64,000 nucleotides of DNA from Bin55 sp965220235 (GCA_965220235.1 OZ244815.1:1674001-1738000); one strand, 5' to 3'. Numbered from the stretch's first letter, positions 54,269-62,728 are shown. The notes: generated by a model from the letters alone, not told the origin. Translations and numbers: made by a program.

Positions 54269-54535
54269 ATGAGCGATCAAGAAGGCATCTCAGAGGTCAT
54301 CGTAGAGTGTTCTTTCTGTTCAAAGAACAGTGATGAAGTTGACAAGCTCATAGCTGGTCATAACAACGTTTATATTTGCGATGAATGTGTCGCGATTCGC
54401 TCCAATGAAGTCGTTGAATGTTCCTTCTGTTTTAAGAAGTTTCGTAAGAACGAGTTCCCAATTCCTAGCGAAAGCGAAGCACAGATTTGCAAAGAGTGTG
54501 TCGCGATTTGTGATGGCATCATAAGGCGCACGTAA
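54269..54535 (+). CDS. Stand-alone tandem ClpX-type zinc-binding-domain protein
   Basis: An 88-residue protein with two ClpX-like zinc-binding domains and nothing else. Domain 1 (Cys14, Cys17, Cys37, Cys40) and domain 2 (Cys51, Cys54, Cys74, Cys77) have the same Cx2Cx19Cx2C spacing as the ClpX encoded 32 bases downstream (Cys14/17/37/40). By my count 31 of the first 44 residues equal those of this ClpX; domain 2 matches at about 19 of 38. Domain 1 keeps the VDKLIAG and VYICDECVAI segments; domain 2 has diverged there but keeps all Cys. The bases before the two ATGs (AATCARCAAC) are also alike, so the 5' end of clpX was duplicated. Lacking the AAA+ motor, it cannot unfold proteins; it may bind adaptors or ClpX itself. 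I know of no described family with this architecture. Confidence 0.85.
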   Translation: MSDQEGISEVIVECSFCSKNSDEVDKLIAGHNNVYICDECVAIRSNEVVECSFCFKKFRKNEFPIPSESEAQICKECVAICDGIIRRT

Positions 54536-54566
54536 GCGCACCAAGAAACGATATGGAATCAACAAC

Positions 54567-55853
54567 ATGAGTGATCGAGAAGGCGGCTCGGACGACGTCG
54601 CCGAATGTTCCTTTTGTTTTAAGAACGGTCAAGAAGTCGACAAGCTCATTGCAGGTCAGGACGACGTTTACATATGCGATGAGTGTGTTGCCATCTGTGC
54701 TGGCATCATCAAGCAGCCGAAAAAGCCGGTGGAGCAAGAGCGCACCGAAGCTGATGAGTTGCCGGTTCCGAAGAAGATCAATGAGTTCCTAGACGGCTAC
54801 GTCATTGGTCAGGACTATGCGAAGCGCATCTTGTCAGTGGCCGTGTACAACCATTACAAGCGACTGCGTAATGGCGGTAAAGAGTCGGATGTGGAACTCG
54901 CGAAGTCGAATATCCTGCTCATAGGTCCTACCGGTTCAGGCAAGACCCTCTTGGCAGAAACGCTCGCTCGTATGCTCAAGGTCCCGTTTGTAATCGCAGA
55001 CGCGACAACCTTGACCGAAGCCGGATACGTGGGCGAAGACGTCGAGAACATCATTCAGAAGCTGCTTCAGACATGCGACTACGATGTCAAGAAAGCGCAA
55101 CGCGGGATCGTCTACATCGATGAAATCGACAAAATCTCCCGTAAAACCGATCACCCATCGATCACAAGGGATGTGTCTGGTGAAGGTGTACAACAAGCGC
55201 TATTGAAGTTGATCGAAGGTACCACGGCGGCGATTCCGCCACAAGGAGGTCGTAAGCACCCCCAGCAAGAGTTCATCCAGGTAGATACTTCAGATATCTT
55301 GTTCATCGTAGGTGGCGCATTTTCTGGATTGGAGAAAGTAATCCAAAACCGGACATCAAAGAGTGGAATCGGCTTCAACGCGACCGTTCAAGGCGAGGAA
55401 GACGCAGAACAGATTGGTGAGATTCTGAAAACGGTTGAACCAGAGGATTTAATCAAGTATGGATTGATCCCTGAGCTGGTCGGACGTCTACCCGTCGTTA
55501 CAACGTTGCAGGAACTTGACACAGACGCGCTCGTCAAAATCCTGACGGAACCCAAGAACTCGTTGATTAAGCAATATCAAGCGATCTTAGGTATGGAAGA
55601 AGTCGATTTAGTATTCAATGACGATGCACTCGAAGCTATCGCAGAACGTGCGGTTGAACGCAAGACTGGCGCTCGTGGCCTTCGCTCGATATTAGAAGAG
55701 GTGCTTCTTGATGTCATGTACGAGATACCTTCTAAATCGGACGTCGTTGGCGTTGTTGTAGATGCCAAAATGGTTCGTGACTGCGAAGCGCATAAACCTA
55801 TGCTGAAATACAAGCCGATGGAAAAAAAGGTCAGCGGCGGAGATACGGTTTAG
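54567..55853 (+). CDS. clpX: ATP-dependent unfoldase ClpX
   Basis: ClpX recognises and unfolds substrates for ClpP. The 428-residue protein has the zinc-binding domain (Cys14, Cys17, Cys37, Cys40), Walker A GPTGSGKTLLA (near 115), and the pore loop GYVGEDVEN. Walker B VYIDEIDK and the ClpP-docking IGF loop (SGIGFNATV) follow. Start ATG 54567. Its zinc domain is the apparent parent of the two domains in the preceding small protein. lon, expected next, is absent. Confidence 0.97.
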   Translation: MSDREGGSDDVAECSFCFKNGQEVDKLIAGQDDVYICDECVAICAGIIKQPKKPVEQERTEADELPVPKKINEFLDGYVIGQDYAKRILSVAVYNHYKRLRNGGKESDVELAKSNILLIGPTGSGKTLLAETLARMLKVPFVIADATTLTEAGYVGEDVENIIQKLLQTCDYDVKKAQRGIVYIDEIDKISRKTDHPSITRDVSGEGVQQALLKLIEGTTAAIPPQGGRKHPQQEFIQVDTSDILFIVGGAFSGLEKVIQNRTSKSGIGFNATVQGEEDAEQIGEILKTVEPEDLIKYGLIPELVGRLPVVTTLQELDTDALVKILTEPKNSLIKQYQAILGMEEVDLVFNDDALEAIAERAVERKTGARGLRSILEEVLLDVMYEIPSKSDVVGVVVDAKMVRDCEAHKPMLKYKPMEKKVSGGDTV

Positions 55854-56041
55854 AGCAAGTCTCGACGATACTATGATGGCACGAATAGAGTTGGATCCAA
55901 CGCGATCTGATCGCTCGAACATCGGAAGTTCGGGTTTTTATGGAGTAGTTGCGTTGCAGCACGCGGATGCGTCAGGATTGTCGCGTTCACGATGTCGGTC
56001 GCGGGTGCTCTTTTCTCACATACGTTCATGGAGATATGTAA

Positions 56042-56320
56042 GTGAACAAAGCTGATTTGATCCGTGCGGCTGCCTCGAAAGATGAGTCGCTGACACAGGG
56101 CGACGTCGCAAAATCACTTGACGCGATTCTTGAATCAATCGCTGAATCGCTGTGTAATGGGGATCCGGTGATGCTGATAGGGTTCGGAACCTTTGAAGTT
56201 CGCCACCGCGCTGCAAGGACTGCACGCAACCCGCAAACTGGCGAACCTATTCAAGTTGCTGCGTCGTCGAACGCTGCCTTCAAGGCAGGTAGTAGACTGA
56301 AGCAACGAATAAACAGCTAA
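56042..56320 (+). CDS. hupB: DNA-binding protein HU (beta-type)
   Basis: HU is a small nucleoid protein that bends DNA. The 92-residue protein has MNKADLIRAAA at the N-terminus and the DNA arm GFGTFEVRHRAARTARNPQTGEPI, ending in FKAGSRLKQRIN. Start GTG 56042. It lies where it does in Pseudomonas (clpX-lon-hupB-ppiD) except that lon is missing. Confidence 0.96.
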   Translation: MNKADLIRAAASKDESLTQGDVAKSLDAILESIAESLCNGDPVMLIGFGTFEVRHRAARTARNPQTGEPIQVAASSNAAFKAGSRLKQRINS

Positions 56321-56328
56321 CCTTCCAG

Positions 56329-56370
56329 GTGGCAGTGGCACCGCGCGATCGCGCGTGTCACGCGTGCCAC
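56329..56370 (+). repeat. GC-rich imperfect hairpin after hupB
   Basis: A long stem of outer GTGGCA/TGCCAC and inner GTG/CAC, CAC/GTG and GCGCG/CGCGC blocks, with short mismatches, centred on GCGCGATCGCGC. It lies nine bases after the hupB stop and just before the terminator at 56381. Confidence 0.6.
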
Positions 56371-56380
56371 ACTAAAAATC

Positions 56381-56422
56381 GAAGTCGCGGACTCACCCGT
56401 CGGGCATCCGCGACTTCTCTTT
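56381..56422 (+). terminator. Rho-independent terminator after hupB
   Basis: A perfect 11-base stem GAAGTCGCGGA/TCCGCGACTTC encloses a loop with CCCG-T-CGGG, followed by TCTTT. It ends the tig-clpP-clpX-hupB region before ppiD. Confidence 0.75.
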
Positions 56423-56450
56423 AGACCTAACTCACAGGCGAATATTCATC

Positions 56451-58364
56451 ATGTTGGTCAGAATGCGCAACGCGTCCCAATCGTGGATCGCAAAGTTCGT
56501 AGCGGGTGTGATCATCGTTGTCTTGACGATCTTCGGCTTTGGGGCGTTCAATCTTTTCGCTGTAAATGAACCCGCCATAGCCACCGTAAACGGTGAGGAT
56601 ATCACCGAGCGTCGATTGGCATCAGAAGTCGAACGTACAAAGCAACAGTTTCGAGCTAGTTATGGTGACTCGGTGACAGAGGCTCAACTCGATCAGTTCG
56701 TGAACGAAGAATTCGCGCTTCGACGCCTGATTGATATGGAGCTGCTAATGCAAGCGAGTCGTGACTTAGATCTCACGCTATCGGACATGGCATTCGAAAG
56801 AGTGCTGCGATCAGACCCCCAGTTTCAATCAGAAAGCGGTGAGTTTGATGAGGAGTTACTCCGAGCGACCCTTGAGCGAGGTGGTCTTTCCGTGCAGACG
56901 CTTCGCGGGATACAGGAAGAATCGACCGTTCGTACTCAGCTTTTGCGTGCATTAGAAGATACGGCGTTTAGCACAGAATCTGAAACTCGTCTTGCGGCGA
57001 AATTCGAAAAGCAAGTTCGCGACATCTCGGTACTGGAATTCAATCTTGACCAATTTGAAGACCCGGCTAACGTAACCGGCGAAGACATCGCGTCTTATTA
57101 CGAACTCAATACCGACCTGTATATGACGGAAGGTACGTTTGATTTCGAATACATCGAACTGAAGCGCGAACAATTTGTTACGGAAGTGGATCTCTCTGAC
57201 GAAGAAATTCAGGACCTGTACGACGCGGATATCGCCGCACGTGAATCAAGTGCTCAACGTAGAGGTCGTCATTTATTAATCAAAGTCGACGATAGCCGTT
57301 CGGACGAAGAGGCGCTGCTGCTCATCTCAGAGCTTCGGGCTCGAGTTGATGGCGGAGAGTCGTTAGGTGACTTGGCAAGTGAACTGTCCGAGGATGAAGG
57401 GTCAAAGCGAGATGGGGGTGATCTCGGGTTCTCAGACCGCGAACAGTGGGTAACGGAATTTTCCGACTCGCTATGGTCGCTCGAACTTAACGAAGTCTCG
57501 CAGCCGGTCAAGACATCGTACGGTTACCACCTAATTGAGTTGCTTGAAGTTGAAGATCTCGATCTTCCTTCACTGGAAGATCGTCGCGAAGCGCTAGTCG
57601 AAGAACACCGGTTGGCACTAGCGTCAGAATCTCTTAAGGAGGCACTCACAGAAGTAGACCGACTCGCATTCGAACAGTCGGATTCGTTACAACCGATTGC
57701 TGAAGAGTTTGACGTTGAAATCAGTGAGATCATCGGCGTAGACCAGTTTAGCCGCGACGGTCTACTCGCCAATCAAAGTGTTCGAAGCGCGTTTCTGGAC
57801 AGCGACGTGATCGACAACAGTTTTAACAGCCGTGTAGTTGAGATCGGAGATTCTGCCATCACTGTCGGTCGACTGACCAATCGCACCGAACCAACGTTGC
57901 GACCGTTTGAGGAAGTCTCAGACGGTATTCGTCAAAAACTAGCAGAGGAATCGGCGATTGCCGCAAGAGATTCCAAACTTGATAGCGTGCTAACCCAACT
58001 ATTGGAAGATCGCGACTACGACGCGGCGTCTCGTGCTGCGGGGTCGGATTGGGTTGTATATGAAAGGCAAAAACGGGACGATTTCACCGTTGATCCAGCC
58101 ATCCTCGACGCAGCATTTGCGGAAGCGCTTCCATCAGATGGTGAGCGAGTGATCACTTCCGCCGAATCAGAATTCACCCCTACAAAGTACATTGTTACGA
58201 CCTCCCGTCAGAATCTTGCCGACTACGCATTGCTTGACTCGTCGGAACAAGACACGTTAACAGAGAGCGTAGGTAATGACGCTAAGACGCGAGCAACCGC
58301 GGCGTTCTTTGTTAGTCTGAGATCAGAGGCTTCGATAAAGACTGAACTCATTGCGTTCGAGTAA
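56451..58364 (+). CDS. ppiD: Periplasmic folding chaperone PpiD (SurA/parvulin family)
   Basis: PpiD is anchored in the inner membrane and holds newly secreted proteins as they leave the Sec channel. The 637-residue protein has an N-terminal anchor helix (about 14-34), a SurA-like N-terminal helical domain and one parvulin domain (about 265-370). That domain shows GRHLLIKVDD, LASELSEDEGS and GGDLGF. A long C-terminal region follows. ATG 56451 lies 29 bases after the terminator, so it probably has its own promoter. rnhA overlaps its 3' end. Confidence 0.94.
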   Translation: MLVRMRNASQSWIAKFVAGVIIVVLTIFGFGAFNLFAVNEPAIATVNGEDITERRLASEVERTKQQFRASYGDSVTEAQLDQFVNEEFALRRLIDMELLMQASRDLDLTLSDMAFERVLRSDPQFQSESGEFDEELLRATLERGGLSVQTLRGIQEESTVRTQLLRALEDTAFSTESETRLAAKFEKQVRDISVLEFNLDQFEDPANVTGEDIASYYELNTDLYMTEGTFDFEYIELKREQFVTEVDLSDEEIQDLYDADIAARESSAQRRGRHLLIKVDDSRSDEEALLLISELRARVDGGESLGDLASELSEDEGSKRDGGDLGFSDREQWVTEFSDSLWSLELNEVSQPVKTSYGYHLIELLEVEDLDLPSLEDRREALVEEHRLALASESLKEALTEVDRLAFEQSDSLQPIAEEFDVEISEIIGVDQFSRDGLLANQSVRSAFLDSDVIDNSFNSRVVEIGDSAITVGRLTNRTEPTLRPFEEVSDGIRQKLAEESAIAARDSKLDSVLTQLLEDRDYDAASRAAGSDWVVYERQKRDDFTVDPAILDAAFAEALPSDGERVITSAESEFTPTKYIVTTSRQNLADYALLDSSEQDTLTESVGNDAKTRATAAFFVSLRSEASIKTELIAFE

Positions 58365-59319
58365 CAAGCCCGAATCGAATTACAAGGTTGTTCTTTACAC
58401 GGACGGTTCCTGTGCGCCAACGAATCCCGGTCCAGGCGGGTGGGCGTATCTGCCGGTCATTAACGGCGAACCCGACGAGCTTGTGCGTGGAAGCGAAGCA
58501 CATTCAACAAATAATCGTATGGAGCTTACGGCTGCGCTTGAAGCTCTGAAGTCACGAGAGGATGGCGAAAAAGTTGAGTTATTCACCGATTCTCAGTATG
58601 TGAAAAACGGCATTACAGGGTGGATAGATACGTGGGTACGAAAGAATTGGACGCGAGGTAGAGGTAAACCGGTCCTCAACAAGGATTTGTGGGTCGAATT
58701 GCATGCGCAGAACTCAAGGCTACGTGTTGAGTGGAACTGGGTAAAGGCTCACGCAGGCAACACCTTCAATGAAATAGTCGATGAAGCTGCCCGCGCGTCC
58801 GCAATTGCTGCTGGTGATCGCGGCGAAGAGGCAACTTCCGTTGCACACGATGGACGTACGCTAACTTCCGATATTCCTTTAACCGACGGTTACTCTATCG
58901 CCGCCGTTAACAACGGTGAGCATCGCGCTGCGTGGGCAATTGTTCGCGAGATTGATGGTAGCACGGACATTGAAAATGGAGTCGAGGAGGGCACAAGTGT
59001 CAATCGTGCTTTGCTAACTGGTGTTGTAGTATTGATGCGGTCGCTGGACCCGAATACTCCCACGCGAGTGACTACTGATTCCGAATATTTGTTCAAAGGT
59101 ATTACGCAATGGTTAGATGGTTGGCGCAACCGTGGCTGGCGCAAATCTGACTCTAAACCGGTTGCGAATAAGGATCTTTGGATTGAAATAGAAGCCCTAC
59201 GTAATCGCGCTCCGATCGAATGGCAACTTGATCGGCGCTCCGATAATCATCATTCACAATCTCTCGTTCAAATTGCAACCGACGCCGCACGAGACGCATT
59301 GGAACTATCCAGTCAATGA
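58351..59319 (+). CDS. rnhA: Ribonuclease HI with a second, degenerate RNase H domain
   Basis: The first domain (about 10-155) is a normal RNase HI that removes RNA from RNA-DNA hybrids. It keeps the catalytic Asp in YTDGSC, Glu in RMELTA, Asp in FTDSQYV and the last Asp in IVDEAAR. A second RNase H-like domain (about 180-315) follows: it retains TTDSEYLFKGI and a conserved NKDLWIEIEAL stretch and ends in IATDAAR. But it lacks the first Asp (AAVNNGEH instead of YTDGSC) and the Glu (VNRALLTG instead of MELTA), so it is surely inactive. At 322 residues it is twice the usual 155. Start TTG 58351 overlaps ppiD; no ATG is available. dnaQ follows after 16 bases, the known rnhA-dnaQ pairing. Confidence 0.92.
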   Translation: MRSSNKPESNYKVVLYTDGSCAPTNPGPGGWAYLPVINGEPDELVRGSEAHSTNNRMELTAALEALKSREDGEKVELFTDSQYVKNGITGWIDTWVRKNWTRGRGKPVLNKDLWVELHAQNSRLRVEWNWVKAHAGNTFNEIVDEAARASAIAAGDRGEEATSVAHDGRTLTSDIPLTDGYSIAAVNNGEHRAAWAIVREIDGSTDIENGVEEGTSVNRALLTGVVVLMRSLDPNTPTRVTTDSEYLFKGITQWLDGWRNRGWRKSDSKPVANKDLWIEIEALRNRAPIEWQLDRRSDNHHSQSLVQIATDAARDALELSSQ

Positions 59320-59335
59320 CAAGAGGGGTGGTTAG

Positions 59336-60010
59336 TTGCTGATTCAGGTATTTCTAGATACCGAGACGACCGGCATCGACGTCTCGACCGGACATCGCAT
59401 CATTGAACTTGGTGCGACAGTTGTAAAAGATGGGATGCACACCAATGAGGAGTTTCATCAGCTCCTCAATCCCGAGCGTGAGGTTGATCCAGAAGCGTCA
59501 TTAATCCACGGGTTCAGGCTTGAGGACCTTGTAGATCAACCTCGGTTCCACGAGATAGCAAACGTATTCATCGACTTCATTCGCGGTCGTGAAGTATTTA
59601 TGCACAACGCTGCATTCGATGTTCGGTTCATTGATTCAGAATTTGAACGCGCAGGTCGAACTGAGCGTATGGCAAGTTTGTGCCATGTGACGGATACGAT
59701 GGAACTAGCTAAAGAGATTCACAAGAGCGGTCAAGTGAGTCTAGATGCGTTGTGTAGTAAGTACGCCGTCGACCGTACCGATCGTGACAAACACGGTGCG
59801 CTGCTTGATTCGCAGTTGCTCGCGGAGGTCTACCTTCGGATGCTCGAATCGAAGAACAGTCTCTTGGGCGAGTTAGAGGAATCGGTCGAGGTATACGAGC
59901 AGCCACGATTCCTCGAGCTGCAACGAGAAGATCCTCTCGTGATTCGTGCGACGAGTGATGAACTCGCCGCGCATGAAGACTATATGCGTAAGCTAAAGGA
60001 AGCTAACTGA
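59336..60010 (+). CDS. dnaQ: DNA polymerase III epsilon (proofreading) subunit
   Basis: DnaQ is the 3'-5' exonuclease of the replicative polymerase. The 224-residue protein has exonuclease motif I (FLDTETTG), the LIHGFRLEDL segment, MHNAAFDVRF (motif II), and DKHGALLDSQLLAEVY (motif III). TTG 59336 is preceded by a GGGGTGG ribosome-like site about six bases upstream. The C-terminal tail is the expected DNA polymerase alpha-contact region. Confidence 0.95.
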   Translation: MLIQVFLDTETTGIDVSTGHRIIELGATVVKDGMHTNEEFHQLLNPEREVDPEASLIHGFRLEDLVDQPRFHEIANVFIDFIRGREVFMHNAAFDVRFIDSEFERAGRTERMASLCHVTDTMELAKEIHKSGQVSLDALCSKYAVDRTDRDKHGALLDSQLLAEVYLRMLESKNSLLGELEESVEVYEQPRFLELQREDPLVIRATSDELAAHEDYMRKLKEAN

Positions 60011-60016
60011 CCTAAA

Positions 60017-61552
60017 CTAAAACAGGAACCAGTTCACGCAGACCCAACCGACCGTTCCCATAGCGATGAAGTACGGAATAGCCATATAGACCATTCGCCC
60101 GTACGACAAGCGAATCAGTGGCGCAAGCGATGAGGTCAGGAGGAATAGAAATGCAGCTTGGCCGTTTGGCGTCAAGATGCTAGGAATGTTCGTGCCGGTA
60201 TTGATCGCAATTCCCAATGCATCGAACTGCTGACGCGTTATTTCGCCGTTTGCATATGCGTCTGCCACATCTTGGATGTAAACCGTGGCAACAAACACAT
60301 TGTCGCTGATCGCTGAAAGTAATCCATTTGCGATGTAGTAGAAACCTGGCTGTGAATCGACCGGGAGGCTCAAAACCCAATCCGAAATCGGCGTAAAAAG
60401 ATGTGCTCCGTGGATCACCGCGACGATAGCGAAGAACACGACGAGCAACGCTGTGAACGGCAGTGCTTCTTGAAACGCTTTGCCGATATTGTGCTCTTCG
60501 GTTTCGCCGTTGAATGCAGTTTGTAGGACGATGACGAGCAGTCCAATCAATCCTACTTCAGCCACGTGAAATGCGAGCGCGAAGATCAACGTTAGTGCTG
60601 CGATTCCCTGAACGATCAACGCACTTCGATCGCTATGTTTCATCTGCTCCATCTCTTTAACGTGTTCTTCGAGCAGAATCTTGTGAACAGAATGTGGAAT
60701 CCGTGCGCCGAATCCGAAAATCCGCGTAATTTCAAGGAGTACGCACGTGGCTAATCCCGCGAATAGCACAGGAACCGTCACTGGCGCCATTTGGAAGACG
60801 AACTCCATGAATTCCCATCCGAGGCGATCGGCGATGAGTAAGTTCTGCGGTTCGCCAACTTGGGTCATCACGCCTCCGAGTGCAGTACCGACAGCTCCAT
60901 GCATGACAAGATTCCGCAGGAAGGCACGAAACTCCTCAAGGTCGGTTTGATGTTCTTTTGAGAGTTCGGGGATATCGTGAACGTCTTCTGGTACCTCAGC
61001 CAGGCCAGCAGCGACTGAGTTGTATACGGCATAAAAACCTAACGACACCGCGATGATTACCGCCATGACGGTAAGCGCATCAAGGAACGCGGAGAGGAAC
61101 GCTGCAACAAATGAGAGTAGCAACGACAGCAATATTTTGGACCGCACATGGATCAGGAGTTTGCTGAAGATAAACAGCAGCAAATCCTTCATGAAATAGA
61201 TGCCCGCGACCATGAATACGAGCAGCAGAATCACTTTTAGATTCTGTTGTAACTCAAAATAAATGTCGGCCGGTGTGGTAAGTCCTAGCACCACTGCCTC
61301 TAAGGCGAGCAAACCACCTGGGAGTAATGGGTAGCAGGTGAGCGCCATCGCAAGCGTAAAAATGAACTCAAGGACGAGCACCCAACCGACGACCGTGACC
61401 CCGATACCTGGTATGAACAGTAGGATCGGGTTGATGATCAAAAACGTGATGATCGTGTACTTGTACCAATCGGGCGAAGAGCCAAGAAAGCCTTGCCAAA
61501 AAGCATGAGGCAAGGACTTTGCTTCGATAGTTGGTCCGGATCGAGAGCTCAC
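60017..61552 (-). CDS. nhaB: Na+/H+ antiporter NhaB
   Basis: NhaB exports Na+ in exchange for H+, keeping internal sodium low at high pH or salinity. The 511-residue protein has about twelve membrane helices and highly conserved signatures: GSSPDWYK, TCYPLLPGGLLALEAVV, AFLSAFLDALT and MTQVGEPQNLLIA. GLLSAISDNVFVATVYI and the TNIPSILTPNGQAAFLFLL stretch complete the set. Start GTG 61552 with AAGGA about nine bases upstream. Its stop is seven bases after the dnaQ stop, convergent. Confidence 0.96.
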   Translation of the reverse strand: MSSRSGPTIEAKSLPHAFWQGFLGSSPDWYKYTIITFLIINPILLFIPGIGVTVVGWVLVLEFIFTLAMALTCYPLLPGGLLALEAVVLGLTTPADIYFELQQNLKVILLLVFMVAGIYFMKDLLLFIFSKLLIHVRSKILLSLLLSFVAAFLSAFLDALTVMAVIIAVSLGFYAVYNSVAAGLAEVPEDVHDIPELSKEHQTDLEEFRAFLRNLVMHGAVGTALGGVMTQVGEPQNLLIADRLGWEFMEFVFQMAPVTVPVLFAGLATCVLLEITRIFGFGARIPHSVHKILLEEHVKEMEQMKHSDRSALIVQGIAALTLIFALAFHVAEVGLIGLLVIVLQTAFNGETEEHNIGKAFQEALPFTALLVVFFAIVAVIHGAHLFTPISDWVLSLPVDSQPGFYYIANGLLSAISDNVFVATVYIQDVADAYANGEITRQQFDALGIAINTGTNIPSILTPNGQAAFLFLLTSSLAPLIRLSYGRMVYMAIPYFIAMGTVGWVCVNWFLF

Positions 61553-61572
61553 ACTGTTCCTTAAAAAGTAGC

Positions 61573-61600
61573 TAACGCGCCGTGCATTAGCACAGCGTTA
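61573..61600. promoter_or_regulatory. Nested inverted repeat upstream of nhaB
   Basis: TAACGC...GCGTTA encloses GTGC-ATTA-GCAC, giving a nested hairpin or dyad 21 bases upstream of the nhaB start, within the 147-base divergent nhaB-nudC region. It could be an operator or a 5' UTR hairpin of nhaB. Confidence 0.45.
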
Positions 61601-61699
61601 AAGTCGAGTATTTTGCCTATGAGCAAATCGATTGCTTGACGAATCGCGCGTAGTGTAGCGCCTCCTAAAATCACGCCTTCCATATCGACTGAACTACAT

Positions 61700-62542
61700 A
61701 TGTGGCCGTTTGATCCCGACGATTTCCTGTCTCATCCTGTCAATCACGAAAACCGGAACGATCCAGATGCGCTCTATTTCTGCATGATGGGGGATCAGAT
61801 GTTGTCCATCAGTGAAGGAGGTATTCCGCGCGCAATTGAAGCTGACGAATTTCGGTGGCTCGACGTGGAAACCCGCAGTAAGAATTACTTGGGTGCGTGG
61901 CGGAATCAACCTTGTTTTGCATTGGATATTGATGGTGATGTTCCACCGGGTTACGCAGCGTCGGATTTACGCGGTTGGTTAGGTCGTGTTGAACCTGGCA
62001 TGTTCTATCTCGCTGGTCGCGCGAAGCAGATTGTCGACATGGTTCGTACCAATCAATTCTGTGGTCGTTGTGGCGCGAAGATGGAGGATCACCGATCAGA
62101 TCGAGCACGTTCTTGCCCTGCGTGCGGGTTTGTCGCGTACCCTCGTTTGAGTCCGAGCATCATCGTCCTGGTCCGGAGAGGCGACGAGATGCTACTAGCG
62201 CGTAACTTCAACTGGCCTCAGGGGATGTTCAGTACATTAGCGGGATTTGTCGAGCCTGGAGAGTCCATTGAGCAGACGGTCCATCGCGAAATCAAGGAGG
62301 AAGTCGGTCTTTGCGTGAAGAATTTACGGTATCTTGGTAGTCAATCTTGGCCATTCCCAAACTCTTTGATGTTGGGTTTTCACTGTGACTACGATTCCGG
62401 GGAACTGACATTCCATGATGAGGAAATCGCTGAAGCACGTTGGTTTCGATTTGACGACTTGCCGAATGTACCCGGCGCGACTGCGATTTCCCGATGGCTT
62501 ATCAATAGTTTTATCGATGAAAAGCAGCAAAATCCCAACTAA
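61700..62542 (+). CDS. nudC: NADH pyrophosphatase / NAD-capped RNA hydrolase NudC
   Basis: NudC cleaves NADH and removes NAD caps from RNA. The 280-residue protein has the zinc ribbon FCGRCG...CPACGF (about 114-135), a Nudix box GFVEPGESIEQTVHREIKEEVGL of standard form, and SQSWPFPNSLMLGF, the NudC-specific SQPWPFPxS motif with Ser for Pro. Start ATG 61700. It is divergent from nhaB and convergent with aceA. Confidence 0.93.
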   Translation: MWPFDPDDFLSHPVNHENRNDPDALYFCMMGDQMLSISEGGIPRAIEADEFRWLDVETRSKNYLGAWRNQPCFALDIDGDVPPGYAASDLRGWLGRVEPGMFYLAGRAKQIVDMVRTNQFCGRCGAKMEDHRSDRARSCPACGFVAYPRLSPSIIVLVRRGDEMLLARNFNWPQGMFSTLAGFVEPGESIEQTVHREIKEEVGLCVKNLRYLGSQSWPFPNSLMLGFHCDYDSGELTFHDEEIAEARWFRFDDLPNVPGATAISRWLINSFIDEKQQNPN

Positions 62543-62673
62543 AACGTCAAGCGTCAAGTAAGTTATTCACAAGCTGTACAGACAATTTCCAGAACTTTTC
62601 CCGAAGTTGTCCCCATTTCTAAGGCTCATCGGCAGATGACCTAGTCGCCGTCATTTGAATTGAATACGGGAGT

Positions 62674-62706
62674 GTCACCGAGCGCGCTGAATTCGTGCCC
62701 GGTGAC
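62674..62706. terminator. Hairpin between convergent nudC and aceA
   Basis: A perfect seven-base outer stem GTCACCG/CGGTGAC, extended inside by a near-complementary GCGCG/CGTGC, lies between the two convergent genes. No T run follows on either strand, so it is only a candidate bidirectional terminator. Confidence 0.4.
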
Positions 62707-62728
62707 TAATAAACAAACTAACTCGTAA

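Noticed and set aside
54269..54535. Treating the short zinc-domain ORF as a broken clpX fragment
   Set aside because: It has its own start, two complete Cys4 domains with identical spacing, a clean stop, and no AAA+ sequence remnants; decay would be expected to hit some of the eight Cys.
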